From Gavia stellata (taxonomy: Eukaryota; Chordata; Aves; Gaviiformes; Gaviidae): a stretch of 64,000 nt of DNA. The position numbers and the translations under genes were made by a program. A model generated the notes under the pieces. That model had not been told where the DNA came from. It was given only the letters and a program-made list of their open reading frames with translations, and did not search any database. Positions 1 through 13,100 of the stretch are shown here, one piece after another. Location: positions 61,698,044-61,762,043 of the forward strand of contig NC_082637.1 of NCBI RefSeq assembly GCF_030936135.1. Direction: 5' to 3'. Numbering within the stretch: position 1 is the first letter of the stretch; every line of letters begins with the position of its first letter.

Positions 1-2747
1 AGGCAGCAAAGTCGCAGGGATTATTGGTATTTTAGAAACCAGGGAAGTGCCTGAGAATACTCACATAGGAATTAGGGTTTCTTCCCCCAAAAAAGGTGGC
101 AGGATCAATAGCCCAGCTGAAGTGCATCTATACCAATGCACACAGCATGGGCCACAAACAGGAGGAGCTGGAGGCCATTGTCCAGCAGGGAAACTATGAT
201 ATAGTGGCCATCATGCAAATGTGGTGGGACGACTCGCACAACTGGAGTGCTCTACTGGATGGCTACAAACTCTTCAGAAGGGACAGGCAAGGCAGGGGAG
301 GCGGTGGGGTAGCCCTGTATGTCAAGGAGCTTTTGACTTGTCTAGAGGTTAACGATGGTGACAATAGGGTTGAGTGTCTGTGGGTAAGAATCAGGGGGTA
401 GGCCAACAAGGCAGATATCCTAGTGGGAGTCTGTTACAGACCACCCAACCAGGATGAGGAGACAGACAAAATATTGTATAAGCAGCTGGGAGAAGTCTCA
501 CAGTTTCTAGCCCTTGTTCTCGTGGGGGACATCAACTTACCAGATGTCTGCTGGAAATACAATACAGCAGAGAGGAAACAGTCCAGGAGGCTCCTGGAGT
601 GTGTGGAAGATGATAACGTCCTGACACAGCTGGTGAGTGAGCCAACTAGGGAAGGTGCCCGCTGGGCCTGTTGTTTGTGAACAGAGAAGGCCTTGTGGGG
701 GATGTGATGGTGGGAGGCCGTCTTGGGCACAGTGATCATGAAATGATAAGAGTTTTCGATTGTCAGAGAAGTAAGGAGGGGGCACTTAACAGAACTGCTA
801 CCCTGGACTTTGGCCTGTTTAGGAGCCTGGTGGACAGAGTCCCTTGGGAGGCAGTCCTGAAGGGCAAAGGAGTCCAGGAAGGCTGGACACTCTTCAAGAA
901 GGAAGTCTTAAAGGTGCAGGAGCAGGCCGGCCCCATGTGCTGGAAGATTAGCTGTCAGGGGAGAAGACCAGCTTGGCTGAAGAGAGAGCTTTGGATGGAA
1001 CTCAGGAAGAAAAAGAAAGTTTATGACCTTTGGAAGAAGGGGCAGGCAACTCAGGAGGACTACAAGGATGTTGTGAGGTTTTGCAGGAAGAAAGTAAGAA
1101 GGGCCAAACCCCAACTAGAACTTAACCTGGTGACAGCTGTAAAAGACAAGAAAAAAAAAAATGTTTCTATAAATACCCTAGCAACAAAAGAAGGGCTAAG
1201 GAGAATCTCCATCCTTTACTGGATGCGGGGGAAACATAGTGAAAAAAGGATGAGGAAAAGGATGAGGTATTTAATGCCTTCTTTGCCTCAGGCTTTAATA
1301 GTAAGACCAGTTGTTCTCTGGGTACCCAGCCCCCTGAGCTGGGAGATAGGGATGAGGAGCAGAATGAAGCCCTCACAGTCCAAGGAGAAATGGTTAGTGA
1401 CCTGCTACACCACCTAGACACACACAAATCTATTGGACCTGATGGGATCCACCCAAGGGTACTGAGGGAGCTGGCAGAAGATCTCACCAAGCCAGTTTCC
1501 ATCATCTACCAGCAGTCCTGGCTAACTGGGGAGGTCCCAGTGGACTGGAGGTTAGCAAATTTGATGCTCACAGACAAGTCTGAAAGGCTGAAAGGAGTAT
1601 CTATGAAACTACAGGCCTGTCAGCCTGACCTTGATGCCAGGGAAGATTATGGAGCAAATCATCTTGAGTGCCATAATGTGGCATGTACAAAACAACTAGG
1701 TGATCAAGCCCAGTCAGCATGAGTTTATGAAATGCAGGTCCTGCCTGACTAACCTGATCTCCTTCTATTACAAGGTGACCCACTTAGAATGAGGGAAAGA
1801 CTGTGGATATAGTCTATCTGGACTTCAGTAAAGCCTTTGACACCATTTCCCACAGCATTCTCCTGGAGAAACTGGCTGCTCATGGCGTGGATGGATGTAC
1901 TTTTTGCTGGGTAAAAAACTGGCTGGATGGCCAGGACCAAAGGGTTGTGGTGAATGGAGTTAAAGCCAGTTGGCAACCAGTCACAAGTGGAGTCCCCCAG
2001 GGCTCAGTTTTGGGGCTGGTCTTGTTTAATATCTTTATCGATGATCTGGATGAGGGGATCGAGTGCTCCCTCAGCAAGTTTGCAGACGACACCAAGTTGG
2101 GTGGGAGTGTTGATCTGCTTGAGGGTAGGAAGGCTCTGCAGAGGGATCTGGACAGGCTGGATCGATGGGCAGAGGCCAATTGGATGAGGTTTAATAAGGC
2201 CAAGTGCTGGGTCCTGCACTTGGGCCACAACAACCCCAGACAATGTTACAGGCTTGGGGACGAGTGGCTGCAAATCTCCCCCGCAGAAAAGGACCTGGGG
2301 GTGTTGATTGACAGCCAGCTGAAGATGAGCCAGCAGTATGCCCAGGTGGCCAAGAAGGCCAACGGCATCCTGGCTTGTATCAGAAACAGTGTGGCCAGCA
2401 GGAGCAGGGAGGTGATCGTGCCCCTGTACTCGGCACTGGTGAGGCCGCACCTCGAATACTGTGTTCAGCTTTGGGCCCCTCACTACAAGAAGGACATTGA
2501 GGTGCTGGAGCGTGTCCAGAGAAGGGCTGAGGGGTCTGGAACACAAGTCTTATGAGGAGCGGCTGAGGGAACTGGGGTTGTTCAGTCTGGAGAAGAGGAG
2601 GCTGAGGGGAGACCTTATCGGTCTCTACAATTACCTGAAAGGGGGTTGCAGAGAGGAGGGTGCTGGTCTCTTCTCCCAAGTGACAAGTGATAGGACAAGA
2701 GGAAATGGCCGCAAGTTGGATCATGGGAGGTTTAGACTGGATATTAG
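1..2747 (+). mobile_element. CR1 LINE (copy A), 5' part: decayed ORF2 with endonuclease and reverse transcriptase
   Basis: Non-LTR retrotransposon of the avian CR1 family; its 5' end lies left of the window. Frame fragments at 96-401, 423-680 and 671-1417 give an endonuclease-like region (TNAHSMGHKQEELEAIVQQ, then GVCYRPPNQDEETD, then GGRLGHSDHEMIRVFD). The frame at 1803-2555 gives the reverse transcriptase, with [13 protein letters not shown], the [10 protein letters not shown] motif and the catalytic FADDTKL at about 2079-2099. The reading frame is broken by a stop at 399-401 and by several frame changes, so the copy is dead. It stops at 2747, where a second CR1 is inserted, and resumes at 3562. 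Family identity is from protein motifs and from the 3' end shared with other copies in the window; the subfamily is not assigned. Confidence 0.93.
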
Positions 2748-3556
2748 ACTGGACAGGCTGGAGAGTCGGGCAGAGAGGAACCTTATGAAATTCAACAAAA
2801 GCAAGTGTAGGATACTGCACCTGGGGTGGAATAACCCCATGCATCAATACCAGTTAGGGGCTGACCTACTGGAGATCATCTCTGTGGAAAGGGACCTAGG
2901 AGTCCTGGGGGACAACAGGATGACCATGAGCCAGCAATGTGCCCTGGTGGCCAAGAAGGCCAATGGCATCCTGGGGTGCATCAAGAAGAGTGTGGCAAGC
3001 AGGTCGAGGGAGGTTACCCTCCCCCTCTACTCTGCCCTGGTGAGGCCACATCTGGAGTACTGTGTCCATTTCTGGGCTCCCCGCTTCAAGAAGGACAGGG
3101 AACTGCTGGACAGGGTACAGCAAAGGGCTACAAAGATGGTTAGGGGACTGGAACATCTCTCTTATGAGGAAAGGCTGAGGGACTTGGGTCTTTTTAGTCT
3201 GGAGAAGACTGAGGGGGGATCTTATTAATGCTTATAAACACTTAAGGGGTGGGTGCAGGAGGATGGGGCCAGTCTTTTTTCAGTGGTGCCCAGTGACAGG
3301 ACAAGAGGTAAGGGGCACAAACTTGGTCATAGGAAGTTCCATCTAAACATGAGGAGGAACTTCTTTCCTTTGAGGGCGGCAGAGCACTGGAACAGGCTGC
3401 CCAGAGAGGTTGTGGAGTCTCCTTCTCTGGAAATACTCAAAACTCGCTTGGACGCATTCCTGTGCAACCTGCTCTAGGTGAACCTGCTCTGGCAGGGGGA
3501 TTGGACTAGATGATCTCCAGAGGTCCCTTCCAACCCTATCATTCTGTGGTTCTGTG
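2748..3556 (+). mobile_element. CR1 LINE (copy B), 5'-truncated, nested inside copy A
   Basis: This stretch repeats the C-terminal reverse-transcriptase region already seen in copy [12 protein letters not shown], then [20 protein letters not shown], then [15 protein letters not shown]. It continues through a CR1 3' end (GGACTAGATGATCTCC at about 3504, then CCTTCCAACCCTATCATTCTG). It starts abruptly in mid-ORF, as expected for 5'-truncated target-primed insertion. The short sequence ATTAG lies both just before it (2743-2747) and just after it (3557-3561), where copy A resumes, so it looks like the target-site duplication. The frame 2461-3228 runs from copy A into copy B by chance and is not one protein. 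Confidence 0.87.
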
Positions 3557-3770
3557 ATTAGAAAAAATTTCTTCACTGAAAGGGTTGTCAGACATTGGAA
3601 CAGGCTGCCCAGGGAGGTGGTTGAGTCACCATCCCTGGAGGTATTTAAAAGATGTGTGGATAAGGCGCTTAGGGATATGGTTTAGCGGTGGGCTTAGCAG
3701 GGTTAGGTTTACAGTTGGACTTAATGATCTTAAAGTTGTCTTTTCCAACCTAAACGATTCTATGATTCTA
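3557..3770 (+). mobile_element. CR1 LINE (copy A), 3' end after the nested insertion
   Basis: The sequence resumes exactly where copy A broke off: the AAAAATTTCTTCACTGA region follows ATATTAG in other CR1 copies (compare 25552-25578 here). It carries the last codons of ORF2, the short CR1 3'UTR and the terminal ATTCTATG-like octamer repeats ending near 3770. Together with 1-2747 it makes one element split by copy B. Confidence 0.87.
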
Positions 3771-6526
3771 TCTGTTTCTCAAAAGTGATATTCCAGAATA
3801 TTTGTTAACTGCTTGCTGTGAAAAGCAAACCATGACTCATTGGTGCCCTCCAGCATGGAACATTCAGTTCTAGGGAGAAAAAGGAAAAAATTCTAAAACG
3901 TCTGTAGCTGGAAAGCAAGAACATCTTAACACAGAATGGGCAAATGCTATACAAAAGTTCGGGAAGAGAGGAATGGTTTTCATTCCACACTAAAACACTC
4001 TGAATATTTGTACAGAGCCTTTTTGCTAGCAGATGTTTTTGATGGTGTTTTTCATCTAGCTGTGAGTTGGTAGTTAGCGCTACTAGAAAACCCAAAGGAT
4101 AAACATTCATAGTTCTGTGCTGGGAGGTATGAAGAAATTTGCACTTTTTCTTTCATGCTGTACTCCCTTCTATTCCTCCCCTCTAAACAACTTGCCACAA
4201 ACTCTATTAGAAAACAGAATTTCTAAGAAATCTCTTATGAACTAGTTTTTTGCTATTGTTCTATCATAAATCAAACCTGTGTGCCAGTGAAAAAGAGTAC
4301 AGATGGACATTTGTGTATTTACCCAAGTTGGTTAAAATACAACCCAAAAGTTGGCAGGTCACAATGCACTGTGGTCACAAGCATACACTGAACAACCCTT
4401 CACTATGGCAAGGGTACAACGGGTTTCTCTGAGCTTCCCCAGCAGTGTGCTGCTTGCAATGTCTCAGGTTTTCTGGTGGTTTTTTTGCACAGTTTCCATT
4501 GATTGTTTTCCATGTCATTAGTTTGAAACCCCTATATTTTATTTCAGTGAACCTCCCACATGCAAAGAAGGCCCCATTTAGGTGCACTGAAGAGGCACTA
4601 ATGCCTGCCTGTTATACAGTAGATCAAAATTAGAAGGAAACCTGAATGAACATCATTACACAGTGTGTTAAATGTTTCCTGGTTTTCCTATTCCACTGTC
4701 ACTGTAGCAGTTTCTTTCTCTTCAATGTAGCTTTAACATGTACACAGCACTTGCATTGCCCCAGAGCTTCCCCAGAAAACAGCTCTGCTGTACTGTGCAC
4801 AAATAAGGAACTGATCATCAGTTGAAGTATATAAAAAGAGGGACTGGTTTTCTTTTGCACCTAAGAAATCAGAAAGGAATCTTGCACAGAGCTCCCTTAT
4901 TCTCAGATTTTATTCCTGACACCATTTTTTTTTTTTGCACGTGCTATATATATATTGCATGCACGCACACAGACAATGTATCTAACAATATACAAATCCA
5001 TCCTAGCAGAAGATGTCATTTTAGTCAATAATCATAGTGGAAGAAATAAAGGCACATAAGGAGGAGAGGTTGGCTTAAAGAGCCTTGGCCTCTGTTAAGG
5101 ATTAACATAGGAGCAGTTTGGGCTACCACATGACTATCATTCCATGAACCTCCAGCGGCCACGGCACACAGCACCCAAGCAGATTATTGTCTTTAAACTA
5201 CTATTCCAGGGAAAAAATACCGTATGACCACAGTGCTCATTACCGGGGGTGGGGGGGAATTAAAGCAAAGTAAGGCCACTGTTCACAATTACTGGTGGTC
5301 ATATTTACATGTCAATTTTTTTCTGCTGTAACTAGTTTGACAGGATTTCCTAGCATCTTTTTTTTAAACTAGGCAAATGTATTTCACCAAGCCTCCCAGT
5401 ACCCTCTTTCTGAAACAGTCTTGGTGGAGAAAAAGTACATAGTAGACTGGATTTTCAGAAGACAGAAAATACTTTGAATATTAAATAATTTTTCATTTGA
5501 AGATAGGATCCTGTCATAGCACTAAGTTCTTTCCTTACACAGCTGGCCCGTGATATCAAAGACATACTGTACATTAAATATGAATTTTTGTATGAATTAG
5601 GCACCTAATAAGCCTTGAGCACCAAGTCCTGTTACCTAAGATTAACTGAAAGCTCTTAATAAATAGTACTTTCCTCCACCTGTGTTGTAAGTCACACAAC
5701 ATTCAGCAGCAGAGATTAGAGGGAATGCACACGTTCAGAAAGCCAGATAAGCAAATCTTCCACAGCATCAGATAGAAGTTGCTGAATTTCTAAATCCAGT
5801 TTTCTGCTAGTTTTCTTCCTTTTTTTGTCAGTCCCCTATAAAAAGAACTGAATTGCACTCATCAGTTTTCCACATGAAATAATTCATGTTCAGCTGACTG
5901 TGAAATACAGTCTTCTCAGCAGGAAGTCCAGACCAGTAACAACTTACTCAAGGAATTCAGAGGGTAAGTAACACCAGTGCTTCACCGTTCCTAAACCACT
6001 GCTAGTGGAAATCTCTAAACCTGTACTGGCTCTGGGAAGATGTAACCATAAGTGACACCAGCTGTTTGTGAAGACAGCACAAATGAATGCTGAATGCTCT
6101 TAAGATTTTGACACACCTGAGAAATAAAAATTGCTCACCCTAGCAGACTTTCAGTGAGTGGAGAGCAGCTGACGGCCTCATTGTTTCATATGCAGAACAT
6201 TACATGTACTTGATTTTTGCAGCTTTACTGTTTTGTGAGACCTTAGAGAAATTAAAAGCTGTAAAAATCAGAGTCTGCAGCTTCTCAAAAAGAATAGGAA
6301 ACTGTTTTATAACAGGAAAAGGATTCTCTACAGCGGAGCCAAAATTTACATCAAGCTGCTTAGATTCTATTCATCCCACAGTATCTCTGCACATTAGGAA
6401 TGAGTCATCTAAGGATTAACGAAAAGGTCATTACATGAAATGATGCATTGTGTCCTGAGAGGGTAACAGTAAGGTATAGCCACACTGCCATTCTACCAAC
6501 AAAATCTGAAATTCAAATGCATGGCA
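3771..6526. other. Intergenic / possible GIN1 3'UTR; no gene recognised
   Basis: No exon, known repeat or RNA gene is recognisable here. The right part probably includes GIN1 3'UTR, transcribed leftwards. Candidate minus-strand AATAAA signals occur at 4909-4914 and 4538-4543, but they lie about 2 kb past the stop codon and are unsupported by anything else. There is a T-run near 4927 followed by a short TA/CA-rich stretch (about 4944-4972) and a G-rich run near 5244-5259. In mammals the PAM gene lies beyond this side of GIN1; no PAM exon was seen. Confidence 0.5.
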
Positions 6527-6760
6527 AGAACATGTGCTTTTACTAGGTTGTGCCTGTACTTTTGGTCACTGAGTAAGTGCTTCTCGACACCCACACAAAT
6601 TAACCACTGGACACCTACAATCTTCTTAAAGTCATACAGTAGTAGAACATGTGCTTTTACTGTATTGTGCCTATGTTTTCAGTAACAGAGCAATTCCTTC
6701 TTAATGCCCATGCAAATTAACTGGTGGACACCTGCAGTACTGTTGTATTCATAAAGTAGT
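6527..6760. repeat. Imperfect 117-bp tandem duplication, two copies
   Basis: AGAACATGTGCTTTTAC at 6644 restarts the sequence that began at 6527. The two halves (6527-6643 and 6644-6760) align along their length with the shared landmarks TTGTGCCT, CAAATTAAC, TGGACACCT and CATA..GTAGTA. They differ by many substitutions, so the duplication is old. It starts about 100 bp past the GIN1 stop codon on the minus strand, so it is probably in the GIN1 3'UTR. Confidence 0.85.
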
Positions 6761-6860
6761 AAAGTAGATTTGGCTAGGAAATTCAGAGCTATTATATTTT
6801 TTTCAGTCTACCACAGAAGTTCCAAACTGTTTGGCAACGAAACATAACATGAGACTGTGC

Positions 6861-7156
6861 TTAAGTATCCTCTATCTTGGTCTGAAGTGTCCAACACAGT
6901 GAAGGCCATTGTTCCAGCTTTGCATTGCTTGCTTCAATGCAATGATTTTCTGCCAGGTCAGACTGATGTTTACCATTTGTTGATTCTTTGTCTTTGCAGG
7001 CTGCAGGTGGCATTTGCACAGCAGACATGACATCTCTTGTGTAGGCATTTATTTCCCCTTCAGCAACAGAGTCTTGGCTTGGATTATAAGATCTTTCAGA
7101 TAAGCCAATATAGTCATGGTCAACAACTACTGCACCTTGTAAAAAGTAATGGTTGT
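6861..7156 (-). CDS. GIN1: GIN1 last coding exon (residues 429-526 and stop)
   Basis: The acceptor is TTTTCTTTTACAG before 7156. The exon encodes [20 protein letters not shown] and onward to [10 protein letters not shown], with stop TAA at 6863-6861. The VVADHDYIGL-like block matches the GIN1 tail in other vertebrates; the remainder is low-conservation sequence. The preceding intron is 3.6 kb and carries a CR1 fragment. 295 coding and stop bases complete the shared codon in frame. Confidence 0.88.
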
Positions 7157-10100
7157 CTGTAAAAGAAAAGTAGTCATTAAATCACATCCTTCTAGTTTAC
7201 TGAAAGCCATATTTAAAATGTTAGTGAGGTGCTAACTTACTTTTCAAAAAAATTTCCATAAGAGGACAAGAATGTTTGAGTGACAGTCTGATGTGAATTT
7301 CCTAATTTCACTGAGCATCAAATGTTTGGCTGCATCTCATTACATCCTCAAAATAATGCTTGCAGTGCTCCACGTTAAGGGTTTTTCTTTGCTAGGACAA
7401 CAACTAGCTTGTTATCTGCCATAGTCACCTACTGAACTAATACCTTAAATGAATGTACACGCAGATTCTTCCATTTTGGGCACACACACAGAAAAACGTG
7501 GCTACTCCAAGCTCTTGCTGGGAAATCTTACTGCAATACAACAGACTTAAGAAATAAAAAAAGAAAAAAAACAGTTTTATAGAATTTAAAGACAACAATG
7601 GCGACTGCTACTGTATAGTACTATTGAGCTCTTCTTCTAGCCAATATATGGTTACAGTGTTTGACTTTTCCAAATGAGTTCAAATAAAATGAAAACAGTC
7701 TGACCAGACAAATTAGAAGTGTAACTGTCAACATGGAGTTGATACTTTTGTTTTAGAAGATAAGGTTAGGGCCTATCTTCTTGCTCACAAGAACCCTAGT
7801 GTGAAATTAAGTGTTCTGTTAGATAAGACGAGATGTTCAACAGATAAATATATACAGGGGCTACAAATTCCTTTGTGAGATGTAGATCCAAAGAGGGGCC
7901 TTTGTGGGAGCTACTGTGGAAGTGAAACTGCACTTTTCTGGCCATGTTTCTTAACAGATGTGTCCTAAATCTGCCTGTTTGCACTCCTGAATCATCTGAG
8001 CACTGGACCCAGAGGCATTCTCTTGAGTTTAGTATTTAAACCAAACTACACTCAAACAAGAAAAACAAAATGTTGCTTCAGACACGTAAATGATGTGTGC
8101 ACAAGGTGTCCTGGAACCTCTGCCTGGCTGTAAAGACAACCAGGTAGCACACAACCCACGTACAGCCAGACTACAAATCTGTCATGCCTGTACCAAGGGC
8201 TCTATCAATGCACTGACTTAGGATTTATCTTTAGACCAAGTGTTACACAAAAGGTTATGAAAAAATACCTTGCTTCTGATTGCCCATTCTTACCTGCAAA
8301 AGATTTTTCCTCACATAAAAAATGAGCATTTCATTTTCAGGCTTTGCCTTTCCTCTTTAAAAGTCCCAAACTCACATCTAAAGTGTGATACACACAAGAT
8401 ATACTTCAGATTTTTGGAGCAGGGTAAGCAAAACATTTGAGAACACTTACAAAGTTGGTAGGCAAGGCCACAAATATCCTCACCTAAGATGCACTTTTTC
8501 CACATTTATTTCACAGAGAACACTGCAAATGCTTTGTTCCCATCCAAGGTTATGCAAAGGGGCAGCCAACACACTTACACCACAGCAGTAGGAGTAATAA
8601 ATAAGTTACAGATAAAAAAGTCCACCCCTGCTAATAAAGAGAAGTCCTTTGTTACAAAGATACACGTGTTCCTTTATGGATGAAAAAAAGATGTCATTCA
8701 CTATGTCACTCGCTGCCCGGTTTCACTGCTCTTATCCAACTAGAATAATACTCTTTCTTGATTACTGTTAGGCTGTTTGATAAAGGCTGGCAATTACTTT
8801 GGCAAAGCCTGATTTACCTCTATACAATGTAAACATGTATGAATATCAGTCCATAATTTTAAGATTTATAAGTATCCATAATCGACTGAAATGGAAAGGA
8901 AGTGATCGTGCCCATGTACTTAGCACTGGTGAGGCCACACCTCAAATATGTGCTCAGTTTTGGGCCCCTCACGACAAGGAGGTCATTGAGGTGCTGGAGC
9001 GTGTCCAGAGAAGGGCGACAAAGCTGGTGAGGGGTCTGGAGCACAAGTCTGATGAGGAGCAGCTGAAGGAACTGGGGTTGTTCAGTCCGGAGAAGAGGAG
9101 GCTGAGGGGAGACCTCATCGCTCTCTACAATGAAAGGGGGTTGCAGAGAGGTAGGTTTTGGCCTCTTCTCCCAAGTGACTAAAGACAGGACAAGAGAAAA
9201 TGGCCTCAAGTTGTGCCAGGGGAGGTTTAAGCTGGATATTAAGAAAAATTTCTTTACTGACAGAGTGGTGAAACACTGGAATAAGCTGCCCAGGGAGGTG
9301 GTGGAGTCACCATCACTGGAGGTGTTCAAGGAACATGTAGACATGGCACTTGGGGACATGGTTTAGTAAGCGTGGTGGTGTTGGGTTAATGGTTGGACTT
9401 GATGATCTTACAGGTCTTTTCCAACCTTAATGATTCTGTGATTCTGTGAAATTTTTGCCTGTGTTAAACAACTAATCTTTAGTCACTTCCTAGGAAAGGG
9501 AAGAAACTCTACATTTGCCTACTGCTTCTGCAGTAGTTAGTGGTAAACGTATTAGGCTCTGATCCTACAAAGACAATGACATTTAACTTTTTACACTGTG
9601 ACACATTCTACCAAAGTCATTGTAATAGCTGGAGATTATCTGCATGCTTGACATGCATGTGACTACCTCCTTATGAAGAACTGGAAGCCACGGAGCAACT
9701 GTCCAACAGTAAAAGTAGTGTCCTGGAGATGTGACATGAAATCGGTATGTTGATTATGAAATCTGTAACTGACAACTGGCATAAATATCAGCTTCTCACA
9801 TGAAATTCCTGAATTAGTTTCAGCTTTACAATCCCTCAGTTTTAAGAGGTGATAGAAGAAATTACTGTCTGAATGCAGTTTATGCATTTTGAAGAACCAA
9901 ATCCTAATCACCCATGCCAGTAGGGTGGGAATTGGTCTACTTTTCAAGAATCTTGAACGAAAAAGCAGCTTGTTCTGCGACAGAAGACTTCTAAAGATGG
10001 AGTATTCATTTTCCTCAAAAGGCCTGTGGTGACTCAAAGACAGCATCAACAGAAAAGAAACAGCTGCCACTGTTTGAAGACAGCAGCATTGCTAAGGACA

Positions 10101-13100
10101 TACTGAATGTGGAAGAGCAAGGGTGGCCAAAGTCCTTGGGAATTTCTAGCAGTCCTATTGCAGAACATGACAATTTTATTTGCTCTGGTAAGAGAAACAC
10201 GTTTACTTCTTCAGTAGCACAATTTGAAATAAACTCTCCAAAAATCAGTTCTCTGATGTAGTATTTCTATTTTAAGGCTTTACAGGACACTTTTGTTGTT
10301 AAAATGAAGTCTAAACATGTACCATTTGCACTAGTCAGACTAAGCAAAAAAAAAAAAAAAAAAAAAAAATCAGGTTTCCACTGCACAAGCAAAATAAATG
10401 TGAATGCTGTCTACATCAAACAGAAACACTATCAGAAAATGCTCTTGAATACAGTTCAGTCTAATTATACTTTTAGGATGTTTTCACCAGGCAGCATGAA
10501 CAGGACCAAACCACAGATTACAAGCAACTTTAATGGAAGCTATTTTTAAACATACTTTAAACGTGATTCATTAGCTCTCTTCCATGCTCTGCATAGGTCT
10601 GAAGCCACTCACACTCACTGTTCTCCTTACTGAAACCTCCAATTATTACATTATTACCCAGTGTTAGTTTAATGCACACTGTTGAGTGAATGATACTTGT
10701 CCACTCTAATAACCTAAGACGAAGACATGACAGAAAAGTTAAAAAACCCCACAAATTATATAGATATGTAAAATACACACACATATATATACCTTTTTCA
10801 CTGGACCCTCTTATGTATGGCTTGAGGTGAGACATCTTGATGGGTCTTTTTAACCTGGATCCTGTGGCATCTCTCAATATTGCACAGCCATTATCTGTGA
10901 TATAATCTATGATACAAGGACCAACCCATTCCGACTGGAAACGACCATCTTTCCACCAGTTTTTTCTTTGCCTGAGGACTTCATGACCAACTTTAAGTTG
11001 AAGCGTATTTAATTGCTTTGACTTCTTTTTGACAGTGATTTTGCTTCTGATTTTTTGTTCATCTGAAGTGTTTTTTTCTACCTGCAGAAAATATATAATG
11101 AATTACATTTTCTTTTTCCAAAAGTAATCATGTATTTTCATAACGTTGGTTAATAATGCAGAAGCATAACATTAAGCAGTTTTGGATGCGTGTAATTCAT
11201 AATGTGAATTATGAACTGGAGAGTTCTGAAGAAATTTATTTTATCTTCATAAACCAATAGTTCATACGCAATTATTTGCAGCTTCTGTAGATATGCAGCC
11301 CTCTGCATGAGGGCTGAAATGAAATGAAAATGAAATGAAAAAACCAAAAAAACTAAAAAACCACACAAAACTCCACATTGCTTTAAAAGGTTAGTTATAC
11401 TTTACACTTCAAGCCTTTCCATCTTTTTTATCTTCAGTCTTCTTACTAGTAAAATTTGAATATATGACATTTACCTGGGAATCTGAGGTTCTCTCTTTTT
11501 CCAGTGCTTGACTGGCTTTTTTAGTTGCTTCAAATATTTTGGCAAACATACTGTGTTCTCCTTCCACACATACATTCATTGGTTCAACAACATGTGGGTT
11601 ACGATTAAACATTTGGAAATATGGGGTGTTTTGATCTGGCTCCTATTTAAATGGGGAGCAAAAAGCAAGCAAATTACCATACAGCTTTGTGGGTATTTTG
11701 GGGGACTTCAGTCAAAAGAGGAAGAACCTTCACGTACCAAATTTGTCAAATTGAAAGCATAGGCAATAGCAGACAAATGTTCATCCCAATCATTTGGATT
11801 GTCAGTACAGTATTTGTTAAGGAAAGCTTTGATTGTCTTGCATGTTCTTTCATTTACATCATCTGACTGAGGATAAGACAACACAATTTGTTTCATTCCA
11901 AACAGTGCAAAGAGTTCTTCGTTTATCTTCAAAAGAAAAAAGAACACAATTACTGAAGGTCTCTCTCTTCTGTATCACAGTTCAAGTAAATTAACTCAGT
12001 AGTTTTTCATCCCTTTTGTTGATATGACGGTGACTGAGCAAAAGTCTTACATACAGATTCACACCAAACAGTCCAGGGTTGAGAGTGAGAGCTAAAAGGA
12101 ATCAGTATGGCTTAGGAGACAGTAACTGATGGTTTCTAAACACATTTCTGCCACTAACTCAATTTGTCATTTCCTCCATATCACAGTCTCATGATTTCAT
12201 TATCTCTGAGAGGATCAAAGTGTGAAAAGTTCTTCATAATCACTATAGGTAAGGGTATTTTTGACACTGGCCTATCTGCTATACTGGACAATATGGATGA
12301 ACGAAATGCAGCATGTTGGAGTGCGAAAGCTTGTGCCAGTTCAACTGAGTGACAAAACCTGCACTATGACTGACAGGAAATCATTTTGCTTTGTTCTTTT
12401 CCAAAGAATAAAACCCTGGGAGACATTGTGTAACGTTACAGAAAATGGCAAACCAATTATTCACAATTGTATCTGCTAACTTTTTTCTTTTTTTTTTAAT
12501 TAAAAGATTTACAGTCTTTTTCAAGAATGGTCTAAAATTCAAATTTAATACAGGGGAAAAATCTATTTTTTTCTTGAAAAAAAAGAAACCAGCCACATAA
12601 AGACTTACCTGATAAACAAGCTCCTTCCCTTGATCAATAGGCATTTTTTGAGGGGGCCCATATAAGAAAAACACATTTACAATTGCCTTAGCAATTTCAG
12701 CTGCTGAAGTGTCATGCAGCGGCAAGATAACAGCCCATCTTGTAAACAAATCTGTCATAATCACAACATACTTGTGGCTTCTGTTGGTAACATTAAAAGG
12801 TCCCATTAGGTCTATAGTGACTGCTGTCCACGGGTCTTCTGCTTTGATAGGGTGTGTTTTGGGTGCTGTGGTGGTTGCATTCTTTGCCACTTGGCAGTGC
12901 CGGCAAGCATACACCTAGCACAAACACCAGAGAAGATGCTATCAATAAAAAGCAATGGTAAAGGTTTAAGACAATCAGCAAGATCACAAATCTCAACTAT
13001 TCCTCTCTAAGTTAGGTCAGACCAGGCCATGCAAAACAAATTCATTTCATGATTGTTCTTATCATTTTTTACCCTTAGATTTTTCAGCCCCAGCATAAAA

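Noticed and set aside
2461-3228. 255-codon open frame
   Set aside because: It runs across the junction of two nested CR1 copies, so it is a chance fusion of retrotransposon pieces.
10304-10549. Poly(A) run as a possible retrogene or SINE tail
   Set aside because: No gene-like or SINE-like body and no target duplication next to it.
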